From Brucella tritici (GTDB lineage: Bacteria; Pseudomonadota; Alphaproteobacteria; Rhizobiales; Rhizobiaceae): a stretch of DNA of 64,000 bases. The first letter of the stretch is position 1; each line of letters begins with the position of its first letter. The notes under the pieces were generated by a model. That model was not told the DNA's origin. It ran no database searches and saw nothing but the letters and a program-made list of their open reading frames with translations. Of this stretch, positions 49,794-58,158 are shown piece after piece. The stretch is taken from positions 62,001 through 126,000 of the forward strand of contig NZ_WBWA01000007.1 in NCBI RefSeq assembly GCF_008932295.1, written 5' to 3'. The translations under genes and the position numbers were made by a program.

Positions 49794-50192
49794 ATGAAAA
49801 AAGCTGTTCTCGCTTTTGCCGCACTTGCCACCGTCGCAACCGGTTTTGCGACATCATCCCTTGCAGCCGACAGCGGCCTGCGCGTTCAGGTTCAGTATTA
49901 TGATGATGACGGCTATCGTCCGCCGCGTCCTTATCCAGGCCCGCGTCCCGGTTGGGATGGTGGCCCGGACCGCCGCCCAGGCTGGGGCGACGACTATGGC
50001 CGTCGCGAGATTATGGGGCCGCGCCGTATCGCACGTTCATTGGAACGCCGCGGCTATGATGTCGGCGATATACGCCTTAACCGCGACACTTATTTCGTTC
50101 GTGCCACGAGACCCAATGGTCGCCGCGTCATCGTGATGGTCGACGCCTATTCAGGCCGCATCGTCGGTGAACGCCGTCCCGGCGGGTACTAA
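49794..50192 (+). CDS. Small exported Arg/Gly/Pro-rich protein with PepSY-like C-terminus
   Basis: A 132-residue exported protein. Signal peptide MKKAVLAFAALATVATGFA, cut before about ADSGLRV; then a repetitive Pro/Gly/Arg/Trp-rich stretch (RPPRPYPGPRPGWDGGPDR); then a folded end (ARSLERRGYDVGDIRLNRDT...VIVMVDAYSGRIVGERRPGGY) with the pattern of a PepSY-like repeat. The start at 49794 follows AAGGATC. Function unknown; periplasmic or envelope-associated. Confidence 0.75.
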   Translation: MKKAVLAFAALATVATGFATSSLAADSGLRVQVQYYDDDGYRPPRPYPGPRPGWDGGPDRRPGWGDDYGRREIMGPRRIARSLERRGYDVGDIRLNRDTYFVRATRPNGRRVIVMVDAYSGRIVGERRPGGY

Positions 50193-50257
50193 GCGCTTTC
50201 CTAAAATTCTTTCTACAGACCAGCCGGCGTAACGTCCCTTGCACCGGCTGTTCTTTG

Positions 50258-50296
50258 AGCCGGAAGTTCGTTCTCGAACTTCCGGTTACTTTTTAT
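50258..50296 (+). terminator. Intrinsic terminator after the small exported protein gene
   Basis: CCGGAAGTTCG-TTCT-CGAACTTCCGG followed by TTACTTTTT; an extra hairpin AGCCGG/CCGGCT precedes it. Confidence 0.92.
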
Positions 50297-50360
50297 CATC
50301 AATTGCCCCATTATGCTGGAAGCAAATATCCCGATCTGAAACAGAAAGGCTCGCAATCGG

Positions 50361-51353
50361 ATGTCGGAACTGCTTTTCGAAACCGATGCGAATCCCATTC
50401 CACACGGAATGAAGGCTGGCCTGCTTGAAGTGAGGGGCGGTAAGAGCCTGCGCTATGCCATACTGAAAGCGGAAACAAAGCCAATACGGGGAACGGTTGT
50501 CCTGCTTCAGGGACGCAATGAGTTCATCGAAAAATATTTCGAAACCATGACCGATCTCACCGCACGCGGTTTTACGGTCGTGACGTTCGATTGGCGCGGG
50601 CAAGGCGGCTCGCACCGGCTGCTGAAGGATCGCCAGCGCGGTTATGTCCGCAGTTTCGACGACTATTCCGACGATCTCGACCTTATCCTTGACCAGATCG
50701 CTTTGCCCGACTGCCCCCCGCCCTTCTACATCCTCGGCCATTCGGCTGGTGCGCTCGTGGCGCTTTCCTCAATGGGCAGGCTGACATCACGCATCAGTCG
50801 CATGGTGCTTTGTGCGCCCTTCATGGGGCTTGATGGACAAAAGCTCAGCGATGACAATGTACGCCGCATCGCGTCGGCCTTCCGATGGCTCGGCCTCGGC
50901 CGGGTTTATGCCTCCGGCGGACGCAGGCTGGCCTCACGCCCTTTTGCAGGCAATCCGCTGACCAGCGACCCGGCGCGCTTCATGCGCAATATGGAAATCC
51001 CACGTCTTAACCCGGAACTTGCGCTTGGCGGTCCGACAGCTCGCTGGCTCTGGAGCGCTCTCGAAACATCTCGGCGCATTAATCAACCGGATTTCTATAG
51101 TGGCCCCACAGTGCCCGTTCTCATCATTGTCGCTGGCGCAGATCGCGTGGTTTCCACATCGGTGATCGAACGCTTTGTTGCGCGCACGCGCAATGTCTCG
51201 CTGACGACAATTACCGGCGCACGTCATGAGATGCTTCAGGAAGCCGACTTTTATCGTGAGCAGCTCTGGGCCGCCTTCGATGCCTTCATTCCCGGATCGT
51301 CGGAAGTGGAAACCATGCCGGAGACGATTGAACCCTTGGCCTCCGGTATTTAA
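50361..51353 (+). CDS. Alpha/beta hydrolase, lysophospholipase-like
   Basis: A 330-residue serine hydrolase of the monoglyceride lipase/PldB group. Oxyanion-region FDWRGQGGSH near 77-85, nucleophile elbow GHSAGA with S128, acid Asp in VAGADRVVS near 260, and His in GARHEML near 288. No signal peptide, so cytosolic or inner-face. Substrate not assignable. Its own promoter region follows a strong terminator. Confidence 0.85.
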   Translation: MSELLFETDANPIPHGMKAGLLEVRGGKSLRYAILKAETKPIRGTVVLLQGRNEFIEKYFETMTDLTARGFTVVTFDWRGQGGSHRLLKDRQRGYVRSFDDYSDDLDLILDQIALPDCPPPFYILGHSAGALVALSSMGRLTSRISRMVLCAPFMGLDGQKLSDDNVRRIASAFRWLGLGRVYASGGRRLASRPFAGNPLTSDPARFMRNMEIPRLNPELALGGPTARWLWSALETSRRINQPDFYSGPTVPVLIIVAGADRVVSTSVIERFVARTRNVSLTTITGARHEMLQEADFYREQLWAAFDAFIPGSSEVETMPETIEPLASGI

Positions 51354-51405
51354 AGCGTGTCGCGCCTTATCATATTCAAACGACACGCTTTGAGCTTTCA
51401 TTTTT

Positions 51406-51450
51406 AAGCATGTCTCCCAAAAGCAGTTCCCATTTTTGGGAGACATGCTT
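51406..51450. repeat. Dispersed short palindrome (family R, copy 8)
   Basis: AAGCATGTCTCCCAAAA...TTTTGGGAGACATGCTT, near-perfect arms ending at the hisN stop codon; may also terminate the two convergent genes. Confidence 0.8.
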
Positions 51451-52232
51451 TAGCTATTCAGCAGATCAAGCGCTGCCCTGTGCAGTTCAGGAGAAGCGGC
51501 TGCCACGACATCGCCACCCTTCTCCGCCGGGCTGCCATCGCGTTGCGTCACCACGCCGCCAGCCTGCTCAATCAGCGGAATGAGAGCGACAATATCATAA
51601 GGCTGCAGACCCGCTTCAACGACAATGTCGGCAAATCCGCTTGCCAGCATCGCGAAGGCATAACAATCAACCCCGTAACGGGACAGCCGAACAGCGCCTT
51701 CCAGCCGATCAAATCCCTTGCGGCTTTCGCCTTTGAAAAGAGCGGGCGTCGTCGTGAACATCGTTGCATCGGCCAAGGCGGCATTCTTGCGAACCGACAG
51801 GCGGTGAGGCACGTCTTCGCCGCCATGGCGTACGAGATAAGCGCCATTACCATCGCTGTAGAATAACTCACCCGTGAAGGGCTGCGACATCATTCCCGCT
51901 TTGGCATCGCCATCAACAGTCAGCCCCAGAAGCGTGCCCCAGACCGGCAGGCCGGAAATGAAGGCGCGGGTTCCGTCGATAGGATCGATGACCCAGACAT
52001 GGCTGCGGTCAATATTCTCCGGCCCATATTCTTCCCCCAGAATACCATGGTCGGGAAAAGCATTGCCGATAACTGCACGAATCGCACGCTCCGCCGCCCG
52101 ATCCGCTTCGGTTACCGGATCGAAACCGACGCTATATTTGTTATCGATTTCCGTCAGCTGACGAAAACGCGGAAGTGTTTCGCGTGCTGCGGCAGCAGCC
52201 ACTTCAGAAAAAAATGCCTTGTCGATCAGCAA
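51450..52232 (-). CDS. hisN: Histidinol-phosphatase, inositol-monophosphatase type (HisN)
   Basis: Mg-dependent phosphatase for the histidine-pathway step histidinol-phosphate to histidinol in Rhizobiales. A 260-residue product with the IMPase motifs LGEEYG, WVIDPIDGTRAFISGLP (metal-binding Asp residues) and VEAGLQPYDIVALIPLIEQAGG. Start TTG 52232 is preferred: AGGAG lies seven bases before it, and the longer frame also starts at TTG (52274) without a ribosome site. Could instead be a general inositol monophosphatase (SuhB-like). Confidence 0.87.
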   Translation of the reverse strand: MLIDKAFFSEVAAAAARETLPRFRQLTEIDNKYSVGFDPVTEADRAAERAIRAVIGNAFPDHGILGEEYGPENIDRSHVWVIDPIDGTRAFISGLPVWGTLLGLTVDGDAKAGMMSQPFTGELFYSDGNGAYLVRHGGEDVPHRLSVRKNAALADATMFTTTPALFKGESRKGFDRLEGAVRLSRYGVDCYAFAMLASGFADIVVEAGLQPYDIVALIPLIEQAGGVVTQRDGSPAEKGGDVVAAASPELHRAALDLLNS

Positions 52233-52338
52233 CCCCGAACTCCTGTTTCCAAGACATGGCGCATACTTGTGCAAACCATGCTAATTTTGCCTACATAATG
52301 AGCACACTGAAATTCGCTCAAAAAATATGCGCATTTTC

Positions 52339-52367
52339 TTGACGTTAACGCCATTCAGACGTAACTT
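52339..52367 (+). promoter_or_regulatory. Sigma-70-type promoter of the sRNA beside hisN
   Basis: TTGACG - 17 bases - TAACTT on the plus strand, ideally spaced and about 8 bases before the first RNA hairpin; points away from hisN. Confidence 0.65.
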
Positions 52368-52373
52368 AAATCC

Positions 52374-52459
52374 CAGACAGGTTTTCCTGTCGATGCCTTT
52401 CGGGGCATTTCCTCCCTAGTCTTTGACCGCGCTCGTATCGTTCGGGCGCGGTTCTTTTT
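52374..52459 (+). ncRNA. suhB/mmgR-like small RNA
   Basis: About 86-nt transcript unit with its own promoter. Hairpin 1 GACAGG-TTTT-CCTGTC (52376-52391), hairpin 2 ATGCC-TTTCGG-GGCAT, a single-stranded TTCCTCCCTAG anti-Shine-Dalgarno-like stretch, then terminator ACCGCGC...GCGCGGT with TTCTTTTT. Its place next to an inositol-monophosphatase gene and its shape fit the alphaproteobacterial suhB motif (Rfam RF00519), known as mmgR in Sinorhizobium. Family assignment from memory. Confidence 0.7.
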
Positions 52460-52460
52460 A
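52424..52460 (+). terminator. Terminator of the suhB/mmgR-like sRNA
   Basis: ACCGCGC-13 bases-GCGCGGT followed by TCTTTTT. Confidence 0.85.
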
Positions 52461-52487
52461 TCTGCGAGAAGCGCTCGACGGAACGAA

Positions 52488-53378
52488 TTATTCCGCAGCT
52501 AGAGGCGGCGCGATAAAGAGATCATCCGGCAGGGGTGTCAGGTCGCTCAGGAACCGGTGCAGATCGGCACAGAGCGTTTCGAAACCGGCAAGCTTGTGCA
52601 GGTTCTGCTCGTTCACATAGAGACTGCGATTGATCTCAATCTGCAGGGCATGGCAGGCCATAGCAGGCCGTCCGTAGTGTTCCGTGATAAACCCACCAGC
52701 ATAGGGCTTGTTGTGTGCGACGGTGTAACCCAGATCCTGCAGCAGATCGATGGCAGCCTGCGTCAGCCTTTCGCTGCAGGACCGACCGAAACGATCACCG
52801 ACAATGAAATCCGGACGCGATCCGATTTCGCCGGGTCGAGTGCCGCCAGGCATCGAATGGCAATCAATCAGAACCGCATAGCCAAAACGCTGGCGCGTGG
52901 ACTGAAGCAATGCATCAAGCGTCTGGTGATAAGGCTTGTAGAGGCCCTCGATGCGATAGAACGCTTCGGCGAGCGGAATGCGCCCCGGATAGATCAGCTG
53001 ACCTTCGCCGACCAGTCGCGGCACTGTGCCGAGCCCGCCTGCAACGCGCGCCGACTGGCTATTGACGAAAGGCGGCAACGGCTCGGCGAACATGCGCGGA
53101 TCGAGCTCATAGGCTTCACGGTTCACATCGAGAAAAGCACGCGGAAAATGCGCTTTGAGCAAGGGAGCACCGAGCCGCATGGCCGAAGCAAAAAGTTCAT
53201 CGACATAGCAGTCTTCCGAATGGCGTATGCTCAAGGCGTCGAGACGCGAGGCCTCAATGAACGAATGCGGATAGTAACGCCCGCTATGCGGTGAATTGAA
53301 GACAAACGGAATACGCTGTTCCGCCGGAGCGCATATCTCGAAGGGCGGTATCAGACTAAAATCGCGCTCCAAACTCAT
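52488..53378 (-). CDS. N-formylglutamate amidohydrolase
   Basis: Hydrolyses N-formylglutamate (or a similar N-formyl amino acid) to glutamate and formate; end of one histidine-degradation branch. The 296-residue product has VFNSPHSGRYYP near the start, DVNREAYELDPRMF, LIDCHSMPG (metal/catalytic His) and LQIEINRSLYVNE. No other hut genes are near, so it may have a general deformylase role. Start at 53378 with a GGGTGAAG ribosome site. Next to cpdR on the other strand. Confidence 0.9.
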   Translation of the reverse strand: MSLERDFSLIPPFEICAPAEQRIPFVFNSPHSGRYYPHSFIEASRLDALSIRHSEDCYVDELFASAMRLGAPLLKAHFPRAFLDVNREAYELDPRMFAEPLPPFVNSQSARVAGGLGTVPRLVGEGQLIYPGRIPLAEAFYRIEGLYKPYHQTLDALLQSTRQRFGYAVLIDCHSMPGGTRPGEIGSRPDFIVGDRFGRSCSERLTQAAIDLLQDLGYTVAHNKPYAGGFITEHYGRPAMACHALQIEINRSLYVNEQNLHKLAGFETLCADLHRFLSDLTPLPDDLFIAPPLAAE

Positions 53379-53685
53379 TCTTCACCCGTTTTCGGCCGGA
53401 ACATTCAGCCATTCGACGACGATCCACGTCAGTATTATAACAAATTACGTCAGACGGCCCATGCGTGCAAATGGCTGGCAGCCGAATCTTCCGGCCTTTG
53501 CATGGCGTGCATATGCGACAATCCTGTCACACTGAACAGCTTGTTGCCAAATACACGCCACAACAATTAACATTCGCGCGAGCATTCATTCCATATTTAC
53601 CAAAGAAGCGTTTTCTACGGTGGATATTGAGTCGTTAAGGGTCAGCTTTTGGGCGATGAACACGACACAGAATTCGGACGGAACA
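53379..53685. other. Upstream region of cpdR
   Basis: About 305 noncoding bases shared with the divergent amidohydrolase gene; AT-rich at 53440 and 53560-53600. Only half-sites of TTAA(C) type seen, no full CtrA box. Confidence 0.4.
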
Positions 53686-54048
53686 ATGAAGAGAATCCTT
53701 CTAGCTGAAGATGACAATGATATGCGCCGCTTCCTCGTCAAGGCGTTGGAAAAAGCCGGTTATCACGTAACACACTTCGACAATGGCGCGAGTGCCTATG
53801 AAAGATTGCAGGAAGAGCCTTTCTCCCTTCTGCTGACCGACATTGTCATGCCGGAAATGGACGGCATCGAACTGGCGCGACGCGCGACAGAAATCGACCC
53901 GGATCTGAAGATCATGTTCATTACTGGCTTCGCCGCTGTCGCCCTCAACCCCGATTCGGATGCGCCGCGCGATGCAAAGGTGCTTTCCAAACCATTCCAC
54001 CTGCGTGATCTGGTCAACGAAATCGAAAAAATGCTGATCGCCGCCTGA
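53686..54048 (+). CDS. cpdR: Single-domain response regulator CpdR
   Basis: A 120-residue receiver with no output domain: acidic pair ED/D at 8-11, phospho-acceptor D52 (TDIVMPEMDG), and VLSKPF lysine. In Caulobacter and Brucella, unphosphorylated CpdR directs ClpXP to degrade CtrA and other cell-cycle proteins; the CckA-ChpT phosphorelay controls it. The start at 53686 (MKRILLAEDD) gives the family length; 53620 would add 22 residues. Confidence 0.92.
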   Translation: MKRILLAEDDNDMRRFLVKALEKAGYHVTHFDNGASAYERLQEEPFSLLLTDIVMPEMDGIELARRATEIDPDLKIMFITGFAAVALNPDSDAPRDAKVLSKPFHLRDLVNEIEKMLIAA

Positions 54049-54161
54049 GGCGATCCCGCAGATTCGCGGCCCTTTGTTTTGTCATCAACAAAAAGACGAA
54101 AAAACTTCATAAAAGGGCATTGACGGGCGCAACGCGATATGGTGTATGCGCCACATCGAAT

Positions 54162-54236
<75 letters not shown>

Positions 54237-54245
54237 TTCGATCTC

Positions 54246-54337
54246 CAAATAAATCAACTACATAGGATCAAGAAGCGCTGCGTGTATGAAGCGCTCTTCA
54301 GGTCCTCTGAACATGTAGTGATCCTATCGGTTATTTG
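54246..54337. repeat. Structured inverted repeat downstream of tRNA-Val
   Basis: Outer arms CAAATAA/TTATTTG, inner arms ATAGGATCA/TGATCCTAT; the loop holds two direct copies of GAAGCGCT and a small hairpin TTCAG-GTCCT-CTGAA. Starts ten bases after the tRNA end. Confidence 0.75.
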
Positions 54338-54660
54338 AACTAATCGATACGCCGTCTACGGCAGAAACCACGTGACATCCCCATCGCAATACGTGAGCAA
54401 ATGGCTGTTGTTCGTCGCAGTTGACATTGCTCGAACGCAGTTCAAGCGCTCTGTCGGAATGCCGACAATTAGGCAAGCTGAATTGTTCAACGCCCCCGCG
54501 CAAGTCGCCGCTCCTGATGTTCGCTGAACTCGCAGGATATGAGCGCTAGTCGGTTACTAATTATTTTTCACCGAAACCGCATGCCTTTTACAGGACGTCA
54601 ATGCAGTGGGAAGTTAATTCCATTTCCCGGAAGAACACGCAATCTTCTTTCCTTCATTAC

Positions 54661-54675
54661 CTACAAAAATTGTAG
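54661..54675 (+). promoter_or_regulatory. Operator-like palindrome before the accessory operon
   Basis: CTACAA-AAA-TTGTAG, a perfect 15-bp palindrome with a TATAGA -10-like box a few bases downstream, 31 bases before the redoxin start. Candidate repressor or activator site for the whole operon. Confidence 0.5.
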
Positions 54676-54705
54676 ATTATAGACCCTCTCATAAAGGAGG
54701 ATCTC

Positions 54706-55293
54706 ATGCCCAAAACACCATCCAATTCCATCGAACTTGGCACTGAAGCGGCCAGTTTCCTCCTGAGCGACGCGAATGGGAAAGCGCACAAGCTTTCCGA
54801 TTTTAAAGGCGCACCGGCGCTTCTTGTCGCTTTCATCTCCAATCGCTGCCCCTTCGTGCAACTCATTCGGAATGAATTTGCATCCTTCGCCCGCGAGTAT
54901 CAGAAGAAGGGCTTGCAAGTGATTGCCATCAACAGCAACGACGCCGAAACACACCCCGACGAGAGCATTGAGGCAATCAGCCGGGAAGTCGAAGAATTCG
55001 GTTACTCGTTCCCTTATCTGAAGGACGAGGAACAAACGGTCGCACTGGCTTATGGCGCAGCATGCACGCCTGACCTTTTCCTTTTCGACGGCAATCGCAG
55101 GCTCGCCTATCATGGCCAGTTCGATGATGCCCGACCGGGTAACGGCAAGCTGGTAACGGGCAATGATCTGCGCGCTGCGACCGATGCAATACTTGTGGGC
55201 AAGAAACCCACAGCAGAACAAACGCCCTCGATCGGCTGCAACATCAAATGGACTGCCGGAAACCAACCGTCTCAGTTCTCCAGCGTCGCATGA
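54706..55293 (+). CDS. Redoxin/thioredoxin-fold protein (peroxiredoxin-like PRX_like1 type)
   Basis: A 195-residue thioredoxin-fold protein without signal peptide. C48 in NRCPFVQ is the peroxidatic-type Cys (no CxxC), with a second Cys near 180 in PSIGCNIKW, a pattern of the PRX_like1 group. AAGGAGG lies before the ATG. Its stop overlaps the flavoprotein start (ATGA), so it is translated as the first gene of a six-gene operon and probably delivers or removes reducing equivalents for the flavoprotein. Function inferred from context. Confidence 0.8.
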   Translation: MPKTPSNSIELGTEAASFLLSDANGKAHKLSDFKGAPALLVAFISNRCPFVQLIRNEFASFAREYQKKGLQVIAINSNDAETHPDESIEAISREVEEFGYSFPYLKDEEQTVALAYGAACTPDLFLFDGNRRLAYHGQFDDARPGNGKLVTGNDLRAATDAILVGKKPTAEQTPSIGCNIKWTAGNQPSQFSSVA

Positions 55294-56972
55294 CAACGCT
55301 GCACGGTCACAAACCGGCACAATGTTTTCTGGAAATCTCGATGTCATTGAAGCGAAAAGACCTGACAAGCAGTGATCCGCTGCATTTGCAAACGGATGTA
55401 CTCATCCTGGGAGGCGGTCCTGCCGGCGCCTGGGCTGCTTTGTCGGCCGTGCAGAGGGGAGCCCAGGTCATCCTTGCTGACAAGGGTTATTTAGGTACCA
55501 GCGGCGCAACGGCACCATCAAATACCGGCACCTGGATCGTGCCGCCAGGGGACAACCGGGCTCAGATCATCGAGCGGCGCTGGCAGAGTACCGGTAATCT
55601 TGCCGATCAGCGCTGGATGCTGCGCACGGTCGATCAAGCCTACGAAAATCTGCTCAAGCTCGCCGAATGGGGATATCCATTTCCCGATGGTGAAGATGGC
55701 AGGCTCTATATCGCCAATCTACGCGGGCCTGACTATATGGCCTTCATGCGCCGACGTGTTCTGAGAGCCGGCGTTACGGTGCTGGACCATCATCCGGCTC
55801 TGGAACTCTATTTCGACGGTGAGGCAGTTACAGGCGCGGCCGGAATAGATCGTCATCGCGACCGCGACTGGCGCATTGAGGCTGGCGCAGTCTTGCTTGC
55901 AACAGGCGGATGCGCGTTCCACGAACGCATACTGGGTGCCACCACCCTCACCGGCGACGGCCATCTTATGGCAGCCGAAGCCGGCGCAAGCCTTTCCGGC
56001 ATGGAGTTCACGGGCAAGTATACTCTGGCCCCCTTCGGTACGTCCCTCAATAAGGGGTTACCGTTTCGCTGGGCTTCGTTCTATCGGGAGGATGGCACCC
56101 CAATTCTCGATAGCGACGGCAATCACCTGCAGAACGGTATCGGCGAGCGTGAGAAGGAAATTGCCAAGGCAATGATTGACGCCCCCGTTTACGCGGTGCT
56201 TGATCAGGCGGAGCCCGCCTTGCAGGACTGGTTGCGCCGTGGTCAGCCGAACTGTTTCGTGCCCTATGACAGGATGCCGGTCGATCCATTCCGTGATCCA
56301 TTCCGCGTTACTTTCCGAGCCGAAGGAACTGTTCGCGGCACCGGCGGTATTCGTATCGCCTCATCAGATTGCGCCACCGACGTTGCCGGTCTCTATGTCG
56401 CTGGAGATGCCGCGAGCCGCGAGCAAATTGCGGGAGCCACATCCGGCGGCGGCGGACCTAACTCCTCTTGGGCGATCGCCAGTGGCTGGTGGTCCGGTCA
56501 GGGTGCCGCGTTGCATGCCAAGCGTCGAAGCGGCAAGGCCTTCAAGCGCCATTCCAGTCCGCTTGGTAAAGCAGGCCTGCGTCCCGTCTCGACAACCAAA
56601 AATTGGCTCACGCCGAAAGATGTCATCGACAGTGTGCGGGCTGAAGTCACGCCCCTGGAAAAGAACTATTTCCGCGAAGGCAACCGTCTGCGGGTCAGTA
56701 GCGAAAAACTCAACGCAGTCTGGAACGACGTCAAAAACCATCTTTCAGGAGTAGGCCCCAATCGCCTGAAGGCGCGCGAAGCAGCAGCAATTGCAGCATC
56801 CGGACGTTGGTCAGTGGCGGCAGCACTCGCCCGCAAAGAAAGTCGCGGCATACACCGCCGAAGCGACTTCGAAGGCAACGAAATGACGTTTGCGCGACCC
56901 ATCACGTTACGTGGGATCGACGACATCTCCGTCTCGACCGCGCCTTACAGTCGGCGGGAGATGGCGTCTTGA
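55290..56972 (+). CDS. AprA-like FAD-dependent oxidoreductase (fumarate reductase/APS reductase flavoprotein family)
   Basis: A 560-residue soluble flavoprotein. FAD Rossmann motif DVLILGGGPAGAWAAL at about 36-51 (GGGPAG 41-46), capping domain (about 220-370), AGATSGGGGPNSSWAIASG FAD loop near 400, and helical C-terminal domain. Resembles the alpha subunit of adenylylsulfate reductase more than SdhA/FrdA, and has an AprB-like ferredoxin directly downstream. Start at 55290 overlaps the redoxin stop; ATG 55341 is an alternative. No sat, dsr or sulfate-reduction genes near, so the substrate is probably an organosulfur or other imported compound. Confidence 0.78.
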   Translation: MTTLHGHKPAQCFLEISMSLKRKDLTSSDPLHLQTDVLILGGGPAGAWAALSAVQRGAQVILADKGYLGTSGATAPSNTGTWIVPPGDNRAQIIERRWQSTGNLADQRWMLRTVDQAYENLLKLAEWGYPFPDGEDGRLYIANLRGPDYMAFMRRRVLRAGVTVLDHHPALELYFDGEAVTGAAGIDRHRDRDWRIEAGAVLLATGGCAFHERILGATTLTGDGHLMAAEAGASLSGMEFTGKYTLAPFGTSLNKGLPFRWASFYREDGTPILDSDGNHLQNGIGEREKEIAKAMIDAPVYAVLDQAEPALQDWLRRGQPNCFVPYDRMPVDPFRDPFRVTFRAEGTVRGTGGIRIASSDCATDVAGLYVAGDAASREQIAGATSGGGGPNSSWAIASGWWSGQGAALHAKRRSGKAFKRHSSPLGKAGLRPVSTTKNWLTPKDVIDSVRAEVTPLEKNYFREGNRLRVSSEKLNAVWNDVKNHLSGVGPNRLKAREAAAIAASGRWSVAAALARKESRGIHRRSDFEGNEMTFARPITLRGIDDISVSTAPYSRREMAS

Positions 56973-57295
56973 TCGAGATTGTTTCCCAAAGCCGCTGCGT
57001 AGAATGCGATATTTGCGTGAAGGTTTGTCCGGCCGACGTCTTCGATGCGTCTGATAGTGCCCCCGTCATTGCCCGTCAGGATGATTGTCAGACCTGCTTT
57101 CTATGCGAGATTTATTGCCCAACGGACGCGCTTTACGTCGCCGAACGCGCCGATGGCCCTCTTTCGATAACGGAGGCGGAAGCAGAAGAGCGAGGACTTT
57201 TCGGTAGCTATTCGCGCGCGCTGGGATGGAGACGCGGGAAACCGGGTGGGTCTGAGCTCGACCCGACACATCGCATCCGCGTTGCACAAGTCTGA
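56969..57295 (+). CDS. AprB-like 2x[4Fe-4S] ferredoxin subunit
   Basis: A 108-residue protein from TTG 56969, overlapping the flavoprotein stop (TTGA), with GGGAG upstream. Two CxxCxxCxxxCP clusters: Cys 10, 13, 16, 20 and 40, 43, 46, 50. A C-terminal tail of about 45 residues (ERADGPLSITEAEAEERGLF...RIRVAQV) is like the tail AprB wraps around AprA. Likely the electron-transfer partner of the flavoprotein. A longer frame from 56807 overlaps the flavoprotein gene and is not used. Confidence 0.85.
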   Translation: MIEIVSQSRCVECDICVKVCPADVFDASDSAPVIARQDDCQTCFLCEIYCPTDALYVAERADGPLSITEAEAEERGLFGSYSRALGWRRGKPGGSELDPTHRIRVAQV

Positions 57296-58144
57296 ATGGA
57301 GAACCGCGTGGACCGCATCACAGTAACCGACGTTCACAAAACTTTTCAGTTGAAGCCCGGTCAGTCGGTCCAGATCGAGGGTCGAAGCTCGGACCGCGTT
57401 ACCGTTCTGAATGGGGTCAACCTTGCCATCCGGAAGGGTGAGTTCATTACATTGGTGGGTCCGAGCGGCAGCGGCAAATCCGTCTTGCTCGATATTATCG
57501 GTGGTCTGACCGAGGCATCCAACGGCATTGTCTCAATCGATGGCAAGCGTATCGTCAAGCCGGATCCGAAGACAGGCTACGTCTTCCAGCAATATGCCCT
57601 TTTTCCATGGCGCACCGCTCTGTCCAACATCGAATATGCGCTGGAGGTGCAGGGCATCGCCAAGCGGGAGCGCACCGAAAAGGCGCGATACTTCCTTTCG
57701 CTGTTCGGGCTCTCCGGTTTCGAAGATCGTTTTCCCAATCAGCTTTCGGGCGGCATGCAACAGCGCGTTGCAATCGCCAGAGCTCTTGCCACGGACCCGG
57801 AGGTTCTGCTCATGGATGAGCCCTTCGCGGCACTCGACGCACAGACCCGGGAGATCCTTCAGACCGAACTGCTTCGTATCTGGGAAAAGATCAATACAAC
57901 CGTTGTCTTTGTTACCCATTCGATTGATGAGGCGATCTATCTCGCGGACAGGATCGTCGTCATGACGGCACGCCCAGGCACAGTGAAGGAGATAATAGAC
58001 ATTGATCTCCCGAGGCCTCGCGGCAGCGATATCCGCGCCAGCTCCCCATTCAATGTGCACCGTAGCCGCGTGTGGGAAGCGCTTCGTGACGAAGTCAACA
58101 AGGCACAAAAAGACTGGGCGCTGTCGCCTGACTATACCCACTGA
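57296..58144 (+). CDS. ABC importer ATPase (SsuB/TauB-like)
   Basis: A 282-residue ATPase of the nitrate/sulfonate/taurine importer family. Walker A GPSGSGKS at 55-62, Q-loop [10 protein letters not shown], signature LSGGMQQR near 152, Walker B LLMDEP and H-loop [15 protein letters not shown]. The ATG immediately follows the ferredoxin stop; GTG 57308 with GGAG upstream is an alternative start. Energises the permease encoded next. Confidence 0.92.
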   Translation: MENRVDRITVTDVHKTFQLKPGQSVQIEGRSSDRVTVLNGVNLAIRKGEFITLVGPSGSGKSVLLDIIGGLTEASNGIVSIDGKRIVKPDPKTGYVFQQYALFPWRTALSNIEYALEVQGIAKRERTEKARYFLSLFGLSGFEDRFPNQLSGGMQQRVAIARALATDPEVLLMDEPFAALDAQTREILQTELLRIWEKINTTVVFVTHSIDEAIYLADRIVVMTARPGTVKEIIDIDLPRPRGSDIRASSPFNVHRSRVWEALRDEVNKAQKDWALSPDYTH

Positions 58145-58158
58145 AGGAGCTGATCACC

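Larger units (their letters stand above)
54237..54705. other. Gap between tRNA-Val and the accessory operon
   Basis: About 470 noncoding bases with a lower-GC, patchy composition. Contains a 92-base inverted repeat (54246-54337), then about 300 bases without a convincing ORF, then the operator-like palindrome and promoter region of the operon. No second copy of the tRNA 3' end seen. Confidence 0.5.
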
